The notes under the pieces: generated by a model | Told to the model about the DNA's origin: nothing | Seen by the model: only the letters and a program-made list of their open reading frames with translations | Databases searched by the model: none | Source of the DNA: Pyrinomonadaceae bacterium | GTDB taxonomy: Bacteria > Acidobacteriota > Blastocatellia > Pyrinomonadales > Pyrinomonadaceae | Direction: 5' to 3' | Assembly (NCBI GenBank): GCA_013813825.1 | Contig: JACCRA010000708.1 | Location: 1-14,558, forward strand | Length of the DNA stretch: 14,558 nt | Shown: in pieces, positions 7,695 to 14,463 of the stretch | Layout of the letters: each line of letters opens with the position of its first letter | Numbering within the stretch: position 1 is the first letter of the stretch | Translations under genes and position numbers: made by a program

Positions 7695-7741
7695 TTTCCC
7701 CCTGCCTTTCTTCTCCGTCACTCCTCTTCCGTTGCCTTCAC

Positions 7742-7771
7742 TTGACGCTGCCACCCGTTTTTGAGCATGAT
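7742..7771 (+). promoter_or_regulatory. Candidate promoter for the mla operon
   Basis: TTGACG (7742-7747) and CATGAT (7766-7771) are separated by 18 bp, in the 208-bp gap between the terminator and mlaE. The -35 is a 5/6 match and the -10 is 4/6. Transcription would start near 7778, leaving a leader of about 125 nt. The weak -10 keeps confidence low. Nothing else was recognised in this gap. Confidence 0.3.
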
Positions 7772-7902
7772 GCATCGCTCATTCTTGTTAGCCGTATCAT
7801 CAGTTGTCGCTCCGCCCGCACGGAAGTTATTGGCCGATAGTTTTAGCGGGCGGCGGCTGAAGACTCTGAGAAGACGGGCAGTCTTTCGTTTCCGAAGCCC
7901 CC

Positions 7903-8673
7903 ATGAACATCGCGATTCGCTCTCTCCTTGAAGTTCAAGAGACGACTTTGCTGGTAGCGCAGGCCGCGCGCCGGCTGTTCCGCCGCCCCGCTTACATCCC
8001 CGAAGCGATCACGCAGATGGACGTGATCGGCGTCGGTTCCCTGCCGATTATTCTGCTGACCGGTTTTTTCACCGGCGGCGTGCTGACGTTGCAAACTTTC
8101 CCGACTCTCAAATACTACGGCGCACAGGATCAGACCGGCTATCTCGTCGCCCTCTCGCTGGTGCGCGAACTCGGCCCGGTGCTGACGGCGTTAATGGTTA
8201 CGGGACGTGTCGGCTCGGCCATCTCAGCCGAACTCGGCTCGATGGTCGTCTCGCAGCAAATCGATGCCATGCGGGCGCTCGGCACCGATCCGGTGCGGAA
8301 GCTCGTCGCGCCACGGATCCTTGCGCTGCTCGTCACGCTGCCGCTGCTGACCGTCGCGGCCGACGTGATCGGCATCTTCGGCGGCGGCGTTGTCGCCACC
8401 ACGCTCTACGGCATGTCTTCGGGCACTTTTTTGAGTTCCGTTCGCTACGGCATCACCTTCGACGACATCATCGGCGGCATCATCAAGCCGCTCATTTTTG
8501 GCATAATCATCGGGAGCATCGCCTGCAACAAGGGTTTGCAGACCGAGGGCGGCACGGTCGGCGTCGGTCGCTCGACCACCTCGGCCGTTGTCACTGCTTC
8601 CATCGTCGTGATCGTCGTCGACTTCTTTCTCGCGAAGGCGCTGCAAGTTATCCTAGACATGCCGGCCAGCTAA
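7903..8673 (+). CDS. mlaE: MlaE-family ABC transporter permease (lipid transport)
   Basis: 256 residues, the usual family length. After an amphipathic interfacial helix (about 1-35) come the membrane segments: PIILLTGFFTGGVLTLQTF at about 48-66, and ELGPVLTALMVTGRVGSAI near the start of the conserved cytoplasmic coupling region. That region includes SAELGSMVVSQQIDAMRALG followed by TDPVRKLVAPR, the MlaE/YrbE signature that contacts the ATPase. Three more hydrophobic spans follow (LALLVTLPLLTVAADVIGIF; PLIFGIIIGSIACNKGL; TASIVVIVVDFFLAKAL). It forms the inner-membrane channel of a phospholipid ABC system with the next two genes. The only in-frame start is the ATG at 7903, since a stop lies 33 bp upstream; the ribosome site is weak (GAAG at 5 nt). 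No STAS protein (MlaB), MlaC or MlaA gene is present nearby. Confidence 0.95.
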   Translation: MNIAIRSLLEVQETTLLVAQAARRLFRRPAYIPEAITQMDVIGVGSLPIILLTGFFTGGVLTLQTFPTLKYYGAQDQTGYLVALSLVRELGPVLTALMVTGRVGSAISAELGSMVVSQQIDAMRALGTDPVRKLVAPRILALLVTLPLLTVAADVIGIFGGGVVATTLYGMSSGTFLSSVRYGITFDDIIGGIIKPLIFGIIIGSIACNKGLQTEGGTVGVGRSTTSAVVTASIVVIVVDFFLAKALQVILDMPAS

Positions 8674-8689
8674 GTGTTAATTGAGTGCT

Positions 8690-9610
8690 ATGGCTACCAC
8701 GAATCTCGAAGTGACTGACGCCGCCGAAACGTCTTCCACCGAAGACCTACAGGTGAGCGACGCGGCAGCCGACTCCACTTTCGCCGAGGTGGACGACCGC
8801 GAGCGGATCAAGCCGGCCATCGAATTCCGCGACGTTCATCTCGCCTTCGACGACCGCAAGGTACTCGACGGACTGAGTTTCAAAGTACAGCGCGGCGAAA
8901 CCAAGATCATCCTCGGCGGATCGGGCTGCGGCAAATCGACGACGATCAAACTCGTCCTCGGACTGCTGAAACCCGACGCCGGGCAAATTCTCGTCAACGG
9001 CGATGACATCACCAATTACACCGAGGCCGAGATGATGAAAGTCCGCAAAAGTTTCGGCATGATCTTTCAGGAAGGCGCGCTCTTCGATTCGCTCTCCGTC
9101 TATGATAACGTCGCCTATCGCCTGCACGAGCAAGGCGTGCCGGAAGAGGAGGTCGAGCAGGAAGTACGCCGGATGCTCCACTTCGTCGACCTCGAAGACG
9201 CGATTGATAAAATGCCGATTGAACTCTCAGGCGGGATGCGGCGGCGGGTCGGCATCGCCCGCGCGCTCGTCGGCGGCCCCGAAGTCGTGATGTTCGACGA
9301 ACCGACCGCCGGACTTGATCCGCCCACCGCGCGCACCATCTGCGAACTGGCGATCAAGCTCCGCGATCTCGAAGACGTGTCATCAATTTTCGTTACGCAC
9401 GAGATGAACAACGTCTCGTATCTCACGTCGGAGTACGCGGCGGTCAACGAAGCGGGCGAAGTGATCTTCGAGAAGGAAGGCGAGCGCCTCTGCCTGACCA
9501 ACACCAAAGTGCTGATGATGCGCGAGGGCCGCGCCATCTTCAGCGGCACCGACGAGCAACTCCAGAAGAACGACGATCCGTACATCAAACGCTTCCTGCA
9601 CGGACGCTGA
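8690..9610 (+). CDS. mlaF: MlaF-family ABC transporter ATP-binding protein
   Basis: 306 residues from the ATG at 8690, 16 bp after mlaE; the in-frame TTG at 8681 has no ribosome site. The first 40 residues are an acidic, Ala/Ser/Thr-rich extension absent from typical MlaF. The nucleotide-binding domain then shows Walker [10 protein letters not shown] (76-84), Q-loop [18 protein letters not shown] (Q127), signature [15 protein letters not shown] (179-193), Walker B VVMFDE (199-204) with D-loop GLDP, and switch H237 in VTHEM. Between the H-loop and the final strand ([14 protein letters not shown]) there is an inserted segment of roughly 20-25 residues (about 246-271, [20 protein letters not shown]) not expected in E. 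coli-type MlaF. It should power the MlaE permease in moving phospholipid between inner membrane and the MlaD ring. All catalytic residues are present. Confidence 0.95.
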   Translation: MATTNLEVTDAAETSSTEDLQVSDAAADSTFAEVDDRERIKPAIEFRDVHLAFDDRKVLDGLSFKVQRGETKIILGGSGCGKSTTIKLVLGLLKPDAGQILVNGDDITNYTEAEMMKVRKSFGMIFQEGALFDSLSVYDNVAYRLHEQGVPEEEVEQEVRRMLHFVDLEDAIDKMPIELSGGMRRRVGIARALVGGPEVVMFDEPTAGLDPPTARTICELAIKLRDLEDVSSIFVTHEMNNVSYLTSEYAAVNEAGEVIFEKEGERLCLTNTKVLMMREGRAIFSGTDEQLQKNDDPYIKRFLHGR

Positions 9611-9619
9611 AAGGACAAG

Positions 9620-9698
9620 GGATGAAGGATGAAGGATGAAGGATGAAATTCAAGACCGTCTGATGGTCTCTTCATCCTTCATCCCTTATCCCTCATCC
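9620..9698. repeat. Heptamer tandem repeat in inverted arrangement (GGATGAA)4 / (TTCATCC)-type 4
   Basis: Four exact GGATGAA units (9620-9647) face four TTCATCC-type units (9671-9698: TTCATCC, TTCATCC, CTTATCC, CTCATCC). The 28-bp arms match at about 25 positions; 14 inner bp are perfect. Inside, AGACC (9653-9657) can pair with GGTCT (9665-9669), extending the fold. The element fills almost all of the 98-bp gap between mlaF and mlaD, starting 10 bp past the mlaF stop and ending 10 bp before the mlaD ATG. The transcript would form a long hairpin within the operon. It resembles the short tandemly repeated repetitive sequences known from cyanobacteria in style, not in sequence. Confidence 0.9.
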
Positions 9699-9708
9699 CT
9701 CGAAGCAT

Positions 9709-10851
9709 ATGCCTGCCAATAAAAAGAAATTCGGATTTCGTGAAGTGCGCGTCGGCCTCTTCGTGATCATTGCGATCATCGTTTTGGTCTTTCTGATTCT
9801 GAACGCTTCAGGCGACATCTCGTTCGCCCGCCGGCTGCCGGTGCGGGCACGCTTCGGCAACGCCGACGGTTTACGACCCGGCAGCGAAGTGCGGCTCGCT
9901 GGAGTCAGGATCGGCAAGGTCAGTGAGGTGCGGCTGCTGCCGGCGACTGACGATCCGGCCAGCCCGCGCGTCGAGGCTGCCCTCGCGCTCGACCGCACGG
10001 TTGACGGCAAGCCGGTCACGGAAATCGTCCGCACCGATTCAACCGCGCAACTCGGCTCGCCCAGTCTGCTCGGCAGCGATAAGGTGATCAACATCACGCC
10101 GGGCACGTCGCTCGGCCAACCCATCCCCGAAAATTTCGAGTTGCCATCCACCACGGCGGAAGGCATTCCGCAATTAACTGCTTCCGGCACCGAATTGGTG
10201 GAACAACTTAATAAGCTCTCGTTGCAGGTGACTGACATCACCCAGAAGGTCAATGAAGGGCGCGGCACGCTCGGGCGCTTCGTCAACGACGAGGCGTTTT
10301 ATAACAACCTCAACGCGACCGTCCGCGACACGCAGGCCGTCATCCGCGACATCCGCACCGGGCAAGGCTCGGCCGCGCGCTTGATCAACGATCCAGCTCT
10401 CTACAACAGTTTGAACGGCGTCAGCCAGAGCCTCCAAGCCATCGCCGAAGATTTACGCGCCGGTCGCGGCACGGCCGGCAAACTCCTCACCGATGAGGCA
10501 CTCTATAACGACGCCCGCGCCACCATCAGCCGCCTCAACCGTTCGGTCGATGAGATCAACACCGTCGTTGCCGACGTTCGCGCCGGTCGCGGCACAGCTG
10601 GCAAACTTCTGACCGACGAACAGCTTTACAACGATGCCCGCGCCGCCATCTCCCGCTTCAACACTTCCGCCGAGCGTATTGATAACCTCGTCACCGGCAT
10701 TCAACGCGGCGAAGGCACGCTCGGCAAACTCGTCACCGACGAACAACTCTACAACAACGTCAACCAACTCTCATCCGAATCCGTCAAACTCCTTTACGAC
10801 TTCCGCCAGAATCCGAAGAAGTATCTCACGGTGAGATTCTCGATCTTTTAA
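9709..10851 (+). CDS. mlaD: MlaD/MCE-family lipid-transport protein with long repetitive helical C-terminus
   Basis: 380 residues. A single N-terminal membrane anchor (about 15-32, VGLFVIIAIIVLVFLILN) is followed by one MCE domain (about 40-135: VRARFGNADGLRPGSEVRLA, GVRIGKV, and AQLGSPSLLGSDKVINITPG). MCE domains hexamerise into a lipid-conducting ring on the periplasmic side of MlaE. The remaining 240 residues are predicted helical and hold five copies of a G-x-G-T-x-G-x-L-x-x-D-E-x-L-Y-N motif. The end, LYDFRQNPKKYLTVRFSIF, is the usual terminus of long MCE proteins. E. coli MlaD is about 180 residues and lacks this extension. Here the helices could form a tube or needle spanning toward the outer membrane, as in PqiB-like proteins, which might compensate for the absence of a nearby MlaC shuttle. 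The ribosome site is weak (GAAG, 3 nt from the ATG). Confidence 0.93.
   Translation: MPANKKKFGFREVRVGLFVIIAIIVLVFLILNASGDISFARRLPVRARFGNADGLRPGSEVRLAGVRIGKVSEVRLLPATDDPASPRVEAALALDRTVDGKPVTEIVRTDSTAQLGSPSLLGSDKVINITPGTSLGQPIPENFELPSTTAEGIPQLTASGTELVEQLNKLSLQVTDITQKVNEGRGTLGRFVNDEAFYNNLNATVRDTQAVIRDIRTGQGSAARLINDPALYNSLNGVSQSLQAIAEDLRAGRGTAGKLLTDEALYNDARATISRLNRSVDEINTVVADVRAGRGTAGKLLTDEQLYNDARAAISRFNTSAERIDNLVTGIQRGEGTLGKLVTDEQLYNNVNQLSSESVKLLYDFRQNPKKYLTVRFSIF
10258..10758 (+). repeat. Five internal coding repeats in mlaD
   Basis: Motif copies begin at residues G184, G218, G252, G293 and G334 (bases 10258, 10360, 10462, 10585, 10708). Spacings are 34, 34, 41 and 41 residues. Copies 3 and 4 are the closest: they share AGRGTAGKLLTDE followed by LYNDARA, with silent third-base differences between them, so the duplication is not recent or is held by protein-level selection. 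Confidence 0.85.
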
Positions 10852-10896
10852 GAGCCATCAGATGAGAACCAACGATATAATTTTTACGTGAGGTAA

Positions 10897-10930
10897 TAAA
10901 GTTCTGACATAGGGGAAATAGAGTTCTTAC
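10897..10930. repeat. Pair of 12-bp direct repeats, possible mobile-element remnant
   Basis: TAAAGTTCTGAC (10897-10908) and TAGAGTTCTTAC (10919-10930) match at 10 of 12 bases and are 22 bp apart, about two helical turns. The outer flanks AGGTAA (10891-10896) and TTACCT (10927-10932) are inverted. The block is distinctly AT-rich beside mlaD and sits in the 154-bp gap between convergent genes. It could be protein-binding iterons or a leftover insertion-sequence end; no transposase gene is nearby. Confidence 0.35.
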
Positions 10931-10939
10931 CTGAGAAGA

Positions 10940-10972
10940 AGGGCCTGTGTAGCAAAGGCCTGCACAGGCCCT
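10940..10972. terminator. Hairpin between convergent mlaD and the nuclease-TPR gene
   Basis: AGGGCCTGTGTAG (10940-10952) pairs with CTGCACAGGCCCT (10960-10972), a 13-bp stem with one G-U pair and a 7-nt loop. It lies between converging genes. The minus strand beyond it is modestly pyrimidine-rich (TTCTTCTCAGG); the plus strand lacks a T run. A bidirectional terminator is the natural reading. Confidence 0.6.
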
Positions 10973-11005
10973 AAATGCAGACTATCCTTCATCCGTGTCG
11001 TTCCC

Positions 11006-13174
11006 TCATTCCTCTGATAACTCGCGCGTGAAGTCAGTGAGGGAGTCGAGTTTCTCCCCAAACATTTCTTGTGCCCAAGATTGCATTCTCTCGATATACT
11101 CCTCGGCTAACGCTTTGTCGCCGCTCTTAACCAAGTAACCCGCGCTTCGCGTTAGCACGTCGTACACGAGTGGTCCGGATACTGTGGCGACGATCATGTC
11201 GGCACTCTCGTCATTCGGTTTGAGCGCTTCCAGCGTTTGCGCCGCATCTTCCGCCCTCTTACCCGCCTCCTCCCTGTTTCCGTTCGCAATTTTACTCGCC
11301 GCTTCGCTCCAGAGTGTCTCGGCGAGCAACAGAAAAGTCTCGGGCGACCGAGCCGCCGTGCAGAAGGCTTCGATCATCGGGCTGTAATTAACATTCCCGA
11401 CGACTTGATCGGGGTTCAAATTCCACGCAGCGATCAGGTCGCCGGCGGCGTCCCTGTGCCGCCCGCCGAGATAATGGATGTAGGCGCGCAGCATCAGCGG
11501 CATTACTCTCGCCCCCGTCTGAGGGGCTAGGTCGAGAGATTTATTCACCGAATCAAGCGCATCTTCCACCTTGCCAAGGTTGATGAGTGTTACCGCACGG
11601 TTGGCCCAAGCCTCATAATCATCCTTATCGAGTGCAACAGCTCGGTCATAGCTCGCCAGCGCGTCTTCGTGGCGGCCTAGATCGCGAAACACGGCTCCAA
11701 GCTTGATATATGCATCGGACATGTCTGGGCTGACCTGAAGCGCGGCTTCAATCCTCTCTATGCTTTGTTCGATTAGGCGGTTCGCTTCGGCCTCATGTTT
11801 GCTGGCTGCCTTGCATGCTAGAGCATCAGCCTGCATCAGGTAGGCCCAAGAGAGGAGATAAGCAAATTCAGGTGTCCGGCTCCGTTCAAATTTTGGGCGC
11901 AGCGCCGCCACCCGACCGTACTCGCCCGCATTCATCAAGAGGCGGAGGTCAACGCTGTTGCCTTCGTCGTCCATGATGATGACCGGCGGTCCCTCCCCCC
12001 TGACGGACTCGTACCATGGAGGTTCCCACGCCGTACTGAGGTCGGTGCCTTCGGTTTCTTCGAGCGTGAAGGCGCGAAAATCAGGTATTTCGCCTGCCTG
12101 AAACTTCTCATAGCGTTTGATCATAAGGCGGAATACGCGTTCGCTCCACGGGTAATAAAAAGACCCGCTGAGGATTCGCGGCAGCCTGATTCGAGATGTC
12201 AGTGTGACGCTATCCTGACGGCGCGTGAAGGCTTCCAACTCTTCCTCGGTATTAACGGTAGTCACCGGGAGCACTACCTTCCGCTTACGAGCGCCGTCAA
12301 AATCGACTCGTATCTGGCCCCGCGTCACACTTTGCGAAACAGGATCTACAAGAGTGTGGGTCTTTGTTTTCCCGGATAAGGTGATAATCAACCCTCTCAC
12401 CAAAACCGTCGCCGAGATCCCGAGAACGGGTTCAGGTTTGCCCGCGACGAACTGATTCCATCCCTGCGGGACGTCGAAGTTGAGATGATACTCACCGAGC
12501 GTCGATGGCGGGTCGCCGTGCCACCACCAATTCACGATCAAATCCGCGATGTTCCCACACGGCCTGCTCTTATCATCGAAGAACAACGAGAACTGCCCCT
12601 CGTACTCTGCAATGCCGACATTATTTGTGACTGTTATCTTGACGACTTCCCCCAGTAAGAAGATGTTGAATTGGAACGCCTTTGCTACCTCGGAGGCCAG
12701 CCTATTTTTCGTAAGCCCTCTCAGGACGAGTGTCCGGATCCCTTTTTCCTTCGAACGATCCAAGGCACCATGGGTGTAGCCGTTCACACAGACGAAGATG
12801 CCATGCTGCGGAGGTATGCCTACGTCATCTAGCTCATCGATAAATTCGCCGATCTTACCCGGCTCTATTTTCTTACTCTCGTTCTTGCATGAGAAGGCGA
12901 TGCGTACTAGGTATCCGGCGACATTACCAGTGAGTAACACGTCGATTTCGCGCCTTCTCGTCTGGTCTCCGTGTATAGGAGGTAAAAAGACGTTGCGCTC
13001 GACTTTCACGCCGGGCATCTCATGCAGCAAAGCCACGACGGCTTCAACCAGCTTGCCTTTGCGTGCGTTCTCCGTCGATTTTTTCGCCGACGGCTTCGGG
13101 GACGATTTTGCCTTCTTGCTTGCCGGTGGTTTTTTATTACGAGGATCCTTTTTCACGGTGTGACTCTGCCCCAT
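11006..13174 (-). CDS. Restriction-endonuclease-like (Mrr-like) domain protein with C-terminal TPRs
   Basis: 722 residues, alone between convergent mlaD and the methyltransferase gene. Residues 1-40 are a disordered basic tail (11 Lys). Residues about 38-155 resemble the Mrr-type PD-(D/E)xK fold: ARKGKLVEAVVALLHEMPGV (E44), RREIDVLL (D78), then a strand YLVRIAFSCKN with K97. After that, GIFVCVNGYTHGALDRSKEK is like the Mrr segment that follows the catalytic strand. The usual Glu/Gln two residues before the Lys is Ser (S95), so catalysis may be altered. Residues 160-430 are unrecognised and aromatic-rich (NWWWHGD; FYYPWSERVFRLM). TPRs occupy about 434-590 (DAYIKLGAVFRDLGRHEDAL; EAWANRAVTLINLGKVEDAL), with more helices to the end. 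Base composition looks more AT-rich than its neighbours, suggesting transfer. A -10-like TATAAG lies about 45 bp upstream (13224-13219). A defence or nucleic-acid-responsive role is conjecture. Confidence 0.85.
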   Translation of the reverse strand: MGQSHTVKKDPRNKKPPASKKAKSSPKPSAKKSTENARKGKLVEAVVALLHEMPGVKVERNVFLPPIHGDQTRRREIDVLLTGNVAGYLVRIAFSCKNESKKIEPGKIGEFIDELDDVGIPPQHGIFVCVNGYTHGALDRSKEKGIRTLVLRGLTKNRLASEVAKAFQFNIFLLGEVVKITVTNNVGIAEYEGQFSLFFDDKSRPCGNIADLIVNWWWHGDPPSTLGEYHLNFDVPQGWNQFVAGKPEPVLGISATVLVRGLIITLSGKTKTHTLVDPVSQSVTRGQIRVDFDGARKRKVVLPVTTVNTEEELEAFTRRQDSVTLTSRIRLPRILSGSFYYPWSERVFRLMIKRYEKFQAGEIPDFRAFTLEETEGTDLSTAWEPPWYESVRGEGPPVIIMDDEGNSVDLRLLMNAGEYGRVAALRPKFERSRTPEFAYLLSWAYLMQADALACKAASKHEAEANRLIEQSIERIEAALQVSPDMSDAYIKLGAVFRDLGRHEDALASYDRAVALDKDDYEAWANRAVTLINLGKVEDALDSVNKSLDLAPQTGARVMPLMLRAYIHYLGGRHRDAAGDLIAAWNLNPDQVVGNVNYSPMIEAFCTAARSPETFLLLAETLWSEAASKIANGNREEAGKRAEDAAQTLEALKPNDESADMIVATVSGPLVYDVLTRSAGYLVKSGDKALAEEYIERMQSWAQEMFGEKLDSLTDFTRELSEE

Positions 13175-13273
13175 TTTCAGGTGGCAGGTGGGTCTAAGAT
13201 TCCCTGCCCGTTATTTTCCTTATACCTAAACCTACGACTTGCAATCCTCTCCCCTTTTCATTCCGGTTCTAAA

Positions 13274-13344
13274 TCAGCCTTCAGCCCTCAGCCGTCAGGA
13301 GAAGCAACTGCGGTCTGTTCTTCCTGATTGCTGATAGCTGACCG
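13274..13344. repeat. Second heptamer inverted repeat (TCAGCCN)/(CTGANNG), overlapping the methyltransferase 3' end
   Basis: TCAG recurs every 7 bp (TCAGCCT, TCAGCCC, TCAGCCG, TCAGG at 13274-13299). CTGA recurs every 7 bp in the opposite arm (CTGATTG, CTGATAG, CTGACCG at 13324-13344). The inner flanks GAAG and CTTC also pair, so the RNA or single-stranded DNA can form an imperfect hairpin. The plan is the same as the 9620-9698 element but with a different heptamer. It overlaps the last codons and the stop of the methyltransferase gene. Confidence 0.8.
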
Positions 13345-14463
13345 CTTTTCCTGCACCAAAACTTGAAAGCTCTCGCTCATGCCGCCGGGCAGGATGAGGT
13401 CGCGCGTTGAGACGCGAAGTTTGAGGCTCTCCGCTTCAGTGGTGGCACGCGCGGTGGCTTGTTCAAGTTGCCGGAGTAGTCCGGCGCGCAGGAGAAAGTC
13501 GTCTTGTCGTGTGAAGAGGACGGTGTGCAGGCCGGCGCTTTCTCCGGCGCGGCGGATGTGCGTCCAGTCGATGGTGGTGGTGAGGTCTTGTTCGCCGGGA
13601 TTGGCGAGCACATCGGCGGCGAATTGATGTTGGCGAAAGGCGCGGAGCGTGCCGGCGCGGCGATGCGGGTCTTGGTAGAGCTTGGCCGCTTCGTCACCGT
13701 AATCGATGGTGACGACAAAGCCGTGGGCGAGCAGCGAAGCCGCGCGCGCGATCCACTCGGCGGCGGCGAGATTCACTTCCACGATCTGCCCTTCCGTCAT
13801 ATCAATTTGCTGCCGCGCGCAGTGTTCGGCGAGTTGTGGGGTGGAAGGTTCAAGCTCGCTCCAAACAAATTCTTCCCGCTCGTTGAGGCCGACGTGAAGC
13901 TCTAAAAAGCTCCCGCCGCGCCGCGTCACGCGATGCACGGGGAAGGCGTCGAGCAACTCGTTGGAAAAGACGATTCCCGTGTGCGACCCTGCGGCAAAAC
14001 TCTTCATGGAGGCGAACTCAACTACGTTCGCGAAGTCGCCGATGCGCTGTGTGATTCGTCGCCGCGCATCGCTGCTGATTTCGTCAATCACGTAGCGGGT
14101 GACGGCGAAAACCTGTGCGTGCTCACGCCGCAGAGTTTCCAACACGCCGTGCGCAAAACTTCCGTCGCCAGCCCCGGCCTCGATAATGTTGAACTGTGGC
14201 GGCGCGCCCATCTCCTCATACAGCGCGGCGAAATAACCGGCGAGGGTGGCGGCGAAGAGCGGGCTGCGCTCGGCGCTGGTGCGGTAGTCGCCGGTGCGTC
14301 CCCAGCGCGCGAGGTCTGTACGCTGGTAGTAACCCCCCTGGGGATCGTAGAGCGCGGCATCCATCCAGTCGCGGAAAGGGAGAGGCCCTTCGCGCCTGAT
14401 TCGCTGTCGCAACTGTTCGGCGAGCGTAAGTTGAATTTCAGTCGGATATGTTGGTTCGGGCAT
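13288..14463 (-). CDS. SAM-dependent methyltransferase, MidA/NDUFAF7 family
   Basis: 391 residues. The N-terminus has the family opening GPLPFRDWMDAALYDPQGGYY (26-46), then GDYRTSAERSPLFAATLA (58-75). The Rossmann methyltransferase core shows motif I NIIEAGAGDGSFAHG (92-106), an acidic strand end YVIDEIS (124-130), the family motif FSNELLDAFPVHRV (166-179), VTIDYGDEA (251-259), GTLRAFRQHQ (271-280) and PGEQDLTTTIDWT (289-301). Mitochondrial NDUFAF7 dimethylates an arginine on a complex I subunit; the bacterial substrate is not established and there is no nuo gene here. The conserved domain ends at about residue 373 (FQVLVQEK). The last 18 residues, from R374, are encoded by the heptamer repeat element, including the stop codon. 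The start overlaps an upstream open frame by 26 bp and has no clear ribosome site, suggesting translational coupling. Confidence 0.92.
   Translation of the reverse strand: MPEPTYPTEIQLTLAEQLRQRIRREGPLPFRDWMDAALYDPQGGYYQRTDLARWGRTGDYRTSAERSPLFAATLAGYFAALYEEMGAPPQFNIIEAGAGDGSFAHGVLETLRREHAQVFAVTRYVIDEISSDARRRITQRIGDFANVVEFASMKSFAAGSHTGIVFSNELLDAFPVHRVTRRGGSFLELHVGLNEREEFVWSELEPSTPQLAEHCARQQIDMTEGQIVEVNLAAAEWIARAASLLAHGFVVTIDYGDEAAKLYQDPHRRAGTLRAFRQHQFAADVLANPGEQDLTTTIDWTHIRRAGESAGLHTVLFTRQDDFLLRAGLLRQLEQATARATTEAESLKLRVSTRDLILPGGMSESFQVLVQEKRSAISNQEEQTAVASPDG

Noticed and set aside
8681..8689. TTG start adding three residues to MlaF
   Set aside because: No ribosome site precedes it, and the ATG at 8690 is adequate.
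9620..9698. Heptamer hairpin considered as an intrinsic terminator of mlaEF
   Set aside because: No T run follows, and mlaD begins 10 bp later in the same operon; tandem heptamers in both arms point to a repeat element.
9693..10286. A 197-residue minus-strand frame opposite mlaD
   Set aside because: Ser/Thr/Arg-rich antisense shadow of the MCE domain.
10258..10758. Regular repeats considered as a CRISPR array
   Set aside because: The repeats are coding, in frame, degenerate at third positions and lie inside mlaD; there are no spacers of uniform unique sequence.
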